58,520 nt of DNA from the NCBI GenBank assembly GCA_001275005.1, contig JWZX01003100.1, forward strand, positions 1-58,520. The letters are read 5' to 3'. This DNA comes from Chrysochromulina tobinii (Eukaryota; Haptophyta; Prymnesiales; Chrysochromulinaceae). A program made the position numbers and the translations under genes. The stretch's first letter is position 1, and each line of letters opens with the position of its first letter. The notes below the pieces were generated by a model. That model worked only from the letters and a program-made list of their open reading frames with translations, made no database searches and was not told the origin of the DNA. Positions 54,768 through 58,520 of the stretch are shown piece by piece.

Positions 54768-57700
54768 GTTGTTTGCAACCGCCTTCCAGTTGGCGTCCTT
54801 TCGTCCCAGGATCTTATTGGCGCGTCCAACAGCGTCATCTTTTTTCGCCGCCTTGCCCACTTCACCGGGTACCCCGCCAAAGCTCACCGTGGGTTTGGGG
54901 TTGCTCGAAGGCGGTGTCGCTCGATCGAGCGATGCGAAATTTATGTGCCTTGCAACTCCGGTGACGTGCTTGACGAGCTCCTCGCCTTCGTTCTGTACAC
55001 TCGACGGGTCTCTGAAGACGTGGTCCGCGAAGCTTTTGGTTTCGTCGAGGTACCGATCTAGGTGCGCGGATACTTGGCTACGCGAGAGCACGCTCTTGCG
55101 AGTCACCGACGTTGCTACCGTCTTTAGAAGATCCGTATCGGCGGACCCGCTTTCGGGATCGGGCTGCTTGCCTGGGGAAGAAGCAGAAGTTGCGAACATC
55201 TTCGATGCGCGTATCCAGAAGGGTTGTTTGCGAGCGGGCATAGCATAGGCACTGGCCCCGTCGCGCAGGCCCATGACCTGCCGGCCGCGCCGCAGCGCCA
55301 AGCGCTTTCGAATGTAGCGCATTATCTCGCGCGCCACGAAGTGGAGCACGATCGAAATCGGAATCGAGCCCGCCGCCGAAAAGATGGAAAAGTACTGAGT
55401 GATGGGCGGGATGATGGTGAAGAGCGTAATGACTGTGACGGTGCACGCAAAGGCAACGACGGAGCCGATGAAGAGGACCGTATACTGCTTCCAGCACGGC
55501 ATCTTCTCATGATCTCCCGCCCCGTCGCGGCGTAGCCGCCTCATGAGTATGCGCCAGATGATTTTGCGTGCATCGGCACCGGTCATCGGTTCCGGGCGGG
55601 GGGTGCGCGGCGTTTCCCCACCCTCTTCATCGTCACTCGCGAGGCTCTTGCGGCTCCCAGGCTGCGCCCCAGGTTGACTCCACCCGCTTCGAAACGCGCC
55701 CTTGGGTCCCAACTGAACTGTCATGGCGCGCTTGAGTGGTCGCATGTTCATCGCATCGTCGGGCGGAGAGGCAGGCGGAGACAACGGAAACTCATCCGAT
55801 TCCTCAAGGGTGGACATCCGCTCCTCGAACCTCACCATGTCGGGCAGCTCGGTGGGACCAAAGGTTTCGCCGCCCCCTATGCTCAGCCGCCCATGCGAGC
55901 TCACCCGATCCAGGTGCGGCGACGCGTGCGTCATCGAGACCTGCCGCTTGACGACCGCCGCGCTCGGCGGCGGTACTATCTTCCCCTTGCCTCGGCGCAC
56001 CTTCACCTCCTCGAAAGCGTCCGGAGGCTTCGTGCGCGAGATCAGCGTGACGGGTGTGAAGATCTCGTCGTCGTACATGTAGTCGGCGCTCGCATCGCGC
56101 ACCTCGTCGGCCCGCTTGCCGATCTCGCTCATGAGCGCGCCCAGCTGCGCCTCGGTGTCGTGGCTCGCGTTGTATGGCATCGCGACGAGGGCAAAAGCGT
56201 CCTTCACACTATGCAGGGCCATCTGGAGCAGCGCGCCCTCTTCTTGCGTCATCTCAGTCTTGCTCTTCTCGATGCGCAAGCGCAGCGCCTCGGTGATGAG
56301 CTCGCGCGTGCGCACGGCGTTCTGACCATCGTCTGGCAGGTCCACTTCGATGCCTCGGAAGTGGTGGCCGAGCTGCTGCAGCGTGGTGAGCATGCGCACA
56401 GAGTGCGCCGCATCAAGCTGGAGCTCGGCGTGCTTCTGCTGGTACTGCACGAGCGCCTCGACCACGCGCAGTTTGATGTTATCGGAGACCTTGACCGCCT
56501 CGAGCTTAAACGACGGGTCGAGCTGGCCGAGGATCCAGTCCATCGCCTCGGCCTCGTCCGGGTGCGCCGCATGCCGCAGCCGCCACTGCAGCAGTGCGTC
56601 GCGCAGCGTAGCACGGGGCAGCCCGTCGGGCACCTCGACCGGTGCAAGGAGCACCTCCGACCGCACGGGCGATGGCTTGTTCGCTTGCTTGCCTGTGATG
56701 AGCTCCGACAGCTTATGATTGAGGTACGAGGCGAGCATTGACGCGTCCTCTTTAACCTTATCGAAGACCTTATCGACAGGTCGATGATGCCCATCCTCCT
56801 CTCCATGTCCAGGTGCATCTTCTCCCAGTCATGCTGCGCCAGCCCACCGAGCGTCCGGCTGGAGCCGGGCTCGTACACCTGGCAGTACATGCGCTCAACA
56901 AAATCTTCGCCGACGTCCTCATCGATCTCCCAGGCCAAGCTGCCTCCAAGCCGGTTGATGTCGCCAACGGAAAGCGCATTGCGCAGGCTGAGGCTCTCCC
57001 CTCTGATCCACGCGTTGAGAATAGCGATGAAACACGCACCGACGACGCCGATAAAGCCCGCATACAAGTACACGAACCCGAGGGCCTCGCTGCTCGAGGG
57101 CGCCGGGCTCGCCATGTGCAGAGCAACCGACAGGATGATCTGGAAGAAGCTTGAGAGCACGATCACCTGTATCGTCTCGCCTGTCGGCACGATGTGCTTC
57201 TTCCAGCTCGCATGCGTGCGCTTGCGGCAAGCCGCCCCGCGCGCCGTAATGGACCAGAAGACTGCAACGCCCCACGCGGCCACAAGTGCGAAGATGATGT
57301 TGACCGAGCCGATTGTCTTGTACGCGTTCATCTCGTCCTGCAGTTGCTGGTTGGAGAAGTGGTCCGTGAGCTCGCTCATCTGGATGATGTACGGCTGCAA
57401 GACCGTGAATTCGACGCCGAGAGCCTCCTGCACCAGAACCTCGTTGACGAGCTGGGTCATCATGTGGCGCACAGTGGGCCCGCCGCGCCTGAACTTGATC
57501 TGGAAACTCACGGCGGTTGCACCTTCAATGTGCTCGAGCCGCCGCCCACCTCCGGGCGGTAGTTCGGGAGGCGGTGGCAGCGGGGGCGGCGCTCGGGGCG
57601 GTGGCGGAGACGGCGGAGGCGCTCGGGGCGGTGGCGGAAATGGCGGCGGCGTTCGGGGCGGTGGCGGAGACGGCGGCGGAGGCGACGACGGCGGTGGCGA

Positions 57701-58520
57701 CCGTGGTGGAGGTGGAGAGGGTGGCGGTGGCCGCAAAGGGGGAGGCGGCGGCGGCGGCGCTCGGGGCGGGGGCGGCACATGTGGCGGCGGCGGAGACGGC
57801 GGCGGCGGCGCTCGGGGCGGTGGCGGTGGCGAGAAGGCGGGCGAGAAGGCGCGAATCTCCGCCAGGTTGAGCGTGCGCGATTGGCCAGGAAGTACCAGCG
57901 TCAGGAAGTTGCCGCGCAGCGGTGTGCCGAGACTCCCGCCAGCAGTGACGCAGTCGAAGGCATAAGGCCCTGCGTGCGTCGGCTCAGAGCCGATAGTCAG
58001 GTTCTGCACCCCGCATGCTCTAGAGGTGGGCGAACCATAGTCGCCAGGCGAACTACCTACCCACAGCTGAAATGGGTCCAGCCGATCCTGGCAGCAGTCG
58101 AACCGATTGAAGATCACGATTTGCTTCACTGCTGCATCGGCGGGCAGCTCGATGGAGACCCACGGATAGTCTTGCGTGCGCGAGTGGCAAAAGCCCGACG
58201 TCTCTGCGTTGTCGATGCACTTGGCAGCAACGTGATCGCTCTCCGTAGTGCTCAAAGTCGCGCCCAAGCGCGGGAGCTCGAACAGTGTGCTCAGAGGTGG
58301 CAGCGGCGATGGGGGTGGAGGCGATGGCGGCGGCGATGGCGGCGGCGAGGGTGGTGGCGGCGAGGGCGGCGGTGGCGATGGCGGCGGCGGCGAGGGCCGC
58401 GGGGGCGAGGGTGGCGGCGGCGAGGGTGGCGGCGGCGAGGGCGGCGGCGGTAAGGGCGGTGGCGATGAGGGCGGTGGCGGCGAGGGAGGTGGTGGCGACG
58501 GTGGTGGCGGCAAGGGTGGC
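54768..58520 (-). CDS. Proline-rich, discoidin-like multi-pass membrane protein (partial)
   Basis: The N-terminus runs off the window end, so this is the C-terminal part, over 1200 residues. Order from the N-side: (S/P)PPPP repeats like hydroxyproline-rich cell-wall proteins; an F5/8C (discoidin)-like domain with KCIDNAETSGFCHSRTQ, PWVSIELP and FNRFDCCQDRLDPFQLWVG; a second proline-rich run; then ELPPGGGRRLEHIEGATAVS and about three membrane segments (IIFALVAAWGVAVFW, VIVLSSFFQIILSVALHMA, YLYAGFIGVVGACFIAILNAW). Near 56765-56785 the sense text changes frame (GIIDLS to DKVFDKVKEDASML), around the repeat CGATAAGGT. A cytosolic domain and two more membrane segments (FIGSVVAFACTVTVITLFTI, ISIVLHFVAREI) follow. 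After codon AAC at 54768 a strong donor GTAAGTAT begins an intron, so a last exon is missing. Likely a surface adhesion or channel-like protein. Confidence 0.78.
57560..58520. repeat. GGCGGNGG-type repeats encoding (S/P)PPPP
   Basis: Two runs (57560-57840 and 58315-58520) of GGCGGCGG/GGTGGCGG words encode polyproline with serine or arginine spacing on the minus strand. The first links the discoidin-like domain to the membrane part; the second is N-terminal to it and runs off the window. Confidence 0.85.

Noticed and set aside
1-58520. A metabolic or defence gene cluster
   Set aside because: The genes have unrelated roles, lie on both strands with individual spacing and carry eukaryotic introns; nothing indicates co-regulation as an operon-like or island unit.

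Overview
The window looks like nuclear DNA of a GC-rich, single-celled alga with a complex (secondary or tertiary) plastid, most likely a haptophyte or a related chromist. Four things point that way. Genes lie on both strands, each with its own intergenic space and few short GT-AG introns. Several proteins are purely eukaryotic (Integrator subunit 11, TAF12, a Fun30-type remodeller, an RDEL-tailed ER J-protein). One predicted protein starts with a signal peptide followed by a TSAFAP motif, the hallmark of bipartite plastid targeting in chromist algae. The sterol cyclase has the residues of a cycloartenol synthase. The exact species cannot be read from the sequence.

Layout. 1-6 kb: a 2-oxoglutarate oxygenase with a cysteine-rich insertion (-) and an SGNH-like hydrolase with one intron (-). 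6-10 kb: a long repetitive plastid-targeted protein (-). 10-17.5 kb: a GH27 alpha-galactosidase (+), a type-B carboxylesterase (-), a small secreted MANF-C-like protein (-) and malonyl-CoA decarboxylase (-). 18-20 kb: an EF-hand protein broken by an apparent 1-nt frameshift (-). 21-25.4 kb: INTS11 (-) and, divergently, an ER J-domain protein carrying VHL-beta-like and ShK-like domains (+). 25.5-34 kb: an FHA protein, a Fun30/SMARCAD1-like remodeller and cycloartenol synthase (all +). 34.5-46 kb: a glycosyltransferase-like protein, a large TKL kinase, an unknown basic protein, a C2HC/EF-hand/SHOCT-like protein and a CRAL-TRIO protein (all +). 46.8-58.5 kb: a BTB protein, a two-copy MBD-like plus Tudor-like protein, a three-exon TAF12 assembled from short exons, and the 3' part of a proline-rich, lectin-like membrane protein (all -).

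The genes do not form a pathway cluster, as expected for a nuclear contig. Shared themes are lipid and sterol metabolism (cycloartenol synthase, malonyl-CoA decarboxylase, CRAL-TRIO), secretory-pathway folding (J-protein, MANF-like) and chromatin/transcription (INTS11, Fun30, FHA, MBD/Tudor, TAF12).

The most striking non-gene signals are: (1) introns whose two splice junctions are copies of each other, exact over 24 bp in malonyl-CoA decarboxylase and 15 bp in cycloartenol synthase, plus a 73-bp unit carrying a 3' splice site that is present three times in the Fun30 gene, a pattern that looks like recent intron birth or growth by tandem duplication; (2) a 26-bp element present three times, twice just upstream of start codons; (3) five CGATATCG palindromes within 145 bp; (4) two diverged dispersed repeat families in the intergenic DNA. 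All function calls come from reading motifs by eye; no database search was possible.
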